A stretch of 6,320 bases of DNA from Clostridiales bacterium (GTDB lineage Bacteria > Bacillota_A > Clostridia > Christensenellales > CAG-917): positions 1 to 6,320 of the forward strand of contig JAITEJ010000137.1 of assembly GCA_031282095.1 (NCBI GenBank), written 5' to 3'. Below are positions 4,561 to 6,320 of this stretch, piece after piece. The translations under genes and the position numbers were made by a program. Within the stretch, counting starts at the first letter, position 1. Each line of letters begins with the position of its first letter. The notes beneath the pieces are model-generated. The model did no database searches. It was not told the origin of the DNA and worked only from the letters and a program-made list of their open reading frames with translations.

Positions 4561-6320
4561 GTGAGTTCGTTATCGTCTAAGTTGAAGTATGCCGTAAATC
4601 ACATTAAAGTTCATTGGAAAACTCCTCCGGAGGGCAAAGCCATAAGTTACAAGGAATTTTGCGCCTATTCGGTAGGAGGCATAGGCATATTCGGCGTTAC
4701 CGTGCTGCTTGGCTACATAACCACGATACAATACGGCATCAACATCTTCAACGCGCTCAACGTGACCAGCAACGAAATCATGATCCTCGTCGTCTTAATG
4801 AACGTGTTCACAATCGTGCGCGCGCCGTTAATCAGCTGGATGACCGACAATACGCGATCAAAATACGGCAAATTCCGTCCTTACCTTATTTGGCTTCCCA
4901 TTCCGCTGTTCGCGCTCACGGTCGCTATCGGGTGGATACCGAACATGCTCATGGGCAACCATACGGCGGTATTCGTAACCTTTACGGTGCTGTTTCTTTT
5001 GCTGCAGTTTCTCATCGCGGTTTATCAGCTCGCGTTTAACACCCTGCTGCAAGTCATATCTCCGAACCAAAGCGAAAAAGAAATGATGATGGGTCTCGGC
5101 TCCACCGTATATTCGCTTGGCGGCTCTATCGTAAACTTCGTGTTCCCAATGGTGGCGAACGTAGTCTTTTCGTACACGCTTATTACCGGCGATAAAGTTA
5201 TGGGGATAAACCTCATCGGCACATATCAATGGATCGTCCCCGCAATGCTTCTCGCTCTGTTCGCGCTGGGATACTGGACGGCGTTCGGCACAAAAGAGCG
5301 CGCTATAATTTCCAAAGACTACGAGCAGCGCGTCGGCATTATAAAAGGTTTCGCCGCCACCGCAAAAAATAAATATTTCTGGCTCACCGCCGCGCGCAAC
5401 ATTTTGGGAAGTCTGCGCACGTTATTCAATTTTTTTGCGGCGTGGGTTTGCAGTTATCTGATTAAAAACGAGTTTGCCCAAAGTATAGCCGTTTCCATTA
5501 TCGCGTTCGCTTTCACTCCGGCCATGGTAGGGGCGCCTTTTCTGATCAAAAAATTCGGGAAAAAAAGGTTGGTCATTTTGTCCAACATGCTCACCGCGGC
5601 GGCGGCGCTTCCCATTCTGCTGTTTCTGAACACGTCGTCGGCGAGTCCTTACATGATTTTGGTTTTCATTTTCATAATGACGTTTATGAACGCCGTACAA
5701 ATCGTCACCGATCCCGCTTTAAACACGCAAGTTTACGATTGGCAGCAACTTCAAAGCGGTGACCGCATGGAAGGCAATATAAGTCAGTTCCTTGCGATTT
5801 TGACCGCCGCCGTCGCTATCGGAACGGGTTTGGTTCAGCCCGCCATTGCGGGCGCATACGGCGCCGACGCCGCCGAAAACTCCCTGCTTAACCCGGATGT
5901 AATCTTCCCCATTCTCAAATGGTGCACCCTCATTACCGCGGCGTCGTCAGCGCTTGCGGCAATACCGATGTTCTTTTGGGATATGACGGAAAAACGCCAT
6001 AACGAAGTGATCGAAGCGCTCAAGGTACGCGCGGCAAAGAAAAACGGCGAGCTCACCGAAGAAACCGCCGCCGATTTGGAAACCCTAATTTTGGCGGGCG
6101 ATGGCGACGCTTTTAAACGCTACGGAGAAATATGCAAGGTGCGCGCGGCACGGGAAAACGGCGAACTCACCGAAGAAACCGCCGCCGGCTTGGAATCTCA
6201 AATTTCGGCGGGCGACGGCGACGCTTTTAAACGCTACGCGGCGGAACAGGAAAAACAACCGTCCGCTCCATCCGCGGAAAACGGCGTGACCGACGCGTCC
6301 GACGGAAGCGCCGATAATTG
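4561..6320 (+). CDS. GPH/MFS-family sugar:cation symporter (3' end outside window)
   Basis: This is a glycoside-pentoside-hexuronide:cation symporter of the MFS superfamily, an inner-membrane carrier that probably imports a sugar or glycoside with H+ or Na+. The substrate cannot be read from sequence. 586 codons are present and the frame is open at base 6320 (the final TG could begin TGA). A soluble N-terminus with WKTPPEGK at 19-26 precedes about twelve hydrophobic helices, from near residue 36 to 472. The GPH signature DNTRSKYGKFRPYL at 96-109 follows helix 2, and the second family motif YDWQQLQSGDRMEGNIS is at 392-408. GTG 4561 is chosen because a stop lies three codons upstream in frame and GGAG (4546-4549) precedes it, though its 11-base spacing is long. 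Residues 475-586 form a long charged cytoplasmic tail with a tandem 38-residue duplication, longer than usual for the family. The gene is divergent from the methyltransferase. Confidence 0.95.
   Translation, partial: MSSLSSKLKYAVNHIKVHWKTPPEGKAISYKEFCAYSVGGIGIFGVTVLLGYITTIQYGINIFNALNVTSNEIMILVVLMNVFTIVRAPLISWMTDNTRSKYGKFRPYLIWLPIPLFALTVAIGWIPNMLMGNHTAVFVTFTVLFLLLQFLIAVYQLAFNTLLQVISPNQSEKEMMMGLGSTVYSLGGSIVNFVFPMVANVVFSYTLITGDKVMGINLIGTYQWIVPAMLLALFALGYWTAFGTKERAIISKDYEQRVGIIKGFAATAKNKYFWLTAARNILGSLRTLFNFFAAWVCSYLIKNEFAQSIAVSIIAFAFTPAMVGAPFLIKKFGKKRLVILSNMLTAAAALPILLFLNTSSASPYMILVFIFIMTFMNAVQIVTDPALNTQVYDWQQLQSGDRMEGNISQFLAILTAAVAIGTGLVQPAIAGAYGADAAENSLLNPDVIFPILKWCTLITAASSALAAIPMFFWDMTEKRHNEVIEALKVRAAKKNGELTEETAADLETLILAGDGDAFKRYGEICKVRAARENGELTEETAAGLESQISAGDGDAFKRYAAEQEKQPSAPSAENGVTDASDGSADN
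6022..6249 (+). repeat. In-frame 114-bp tandem duplication in transporter tail
   Basis: Unit 1 (6022-6135, residues 488-525) and unit 2 (6136-6249, residues 526-563) are exactly 38 codons apart. Over the first 102 bases of each, 90 are identical. The proteins share 28 of 34 residues, including NGELTEETAA and AGDGDAFKRY. Each unit looks like a short helix pair with a LTEE turn, similar in style to SHOCT-type C-terminal segments. The last four codons of each unit are not conserved. Confidence 0.9.

Noticed and set aside
4614..5039. Plus-strand 141-codon frame rich in His, Arg and Gln
   Set aside because: It is an out-of-frame shadow of the sugar transporter, whose helices and GPH motifs are unmistakable in the other frame.

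Overview
The window looks like chromosomal DNA of an anaerobic, gut-type Firmicute (class Clostridia). This is inferred from three things: mixed codon use with many ATA, GTA, GCG and CGC codons, Shine-Dalgarno sites of the AAGGAG/AGGAG type, and protein styles typical of uncultured Clostridia. The styles are a GPH-family sugar symporter with a WKTPPEGK-like N-terminus, a Dabb-domain protein and a small membrane/zinc-ribbon protein. No plasmid, phage, transposase or CRISPR gene is visible. Species-level assignment is not possible from sequence reading alone.

Layout from left to right. Bases 1-692 are gene-poor. They hold a possible gene end, a 106-bp unit present twice in tandem, and decayed reading frames with a short dispersed motif. 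Bases 693-1043 (minus) carry a convincing but unrecognised 116-residue gene with a strong ribosome binding site. Bases 1044-1999 have no recognisable gene; they contain an AT-rich stretch and a three-copy tandem repeat of about 67 bp. A minus-strand cluster follows, in transcription order: an RlmI-type 23S rRNA cytosine methyltransferase (4211-3045), a two-helix membrane protein with a winged-helix-like segment and a C-terminal zinc ribbon (2894-2415), a possible 46-codon small frame (2431-2291), and a Dabb-domain gene (2290-2000) interrupted by one in-frame amber codon.

The 349-bp gap 4212-4560 is a divergent promoter region. On the minus strand an extended -10 promoter sits so close to the methyltransferase ATG that its transcript is predicted to be leaderless. 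On the plus strand there is a weaker candidate promoter and a set of competing inverted repeats. From 4561 to the right edge runs a GPH/MFS sugar:cation symporter that starts at GTG and is still open at base 6320. Its cytoplasmic tail carries a 38-residue tandem duplication.

The genes do not form one pathway. The methyltransferase is ribosome housekeeping, the transporter is sugar uptake, and the rest are accessory or unknown. No complete novel system is evident. The most notable points are the amber codon in an otherwise intact Dabb gene, the duplicated transporter tail, the predicted leaderless start of the methyltransferase, and repeat families shared between separate intergenic regions.
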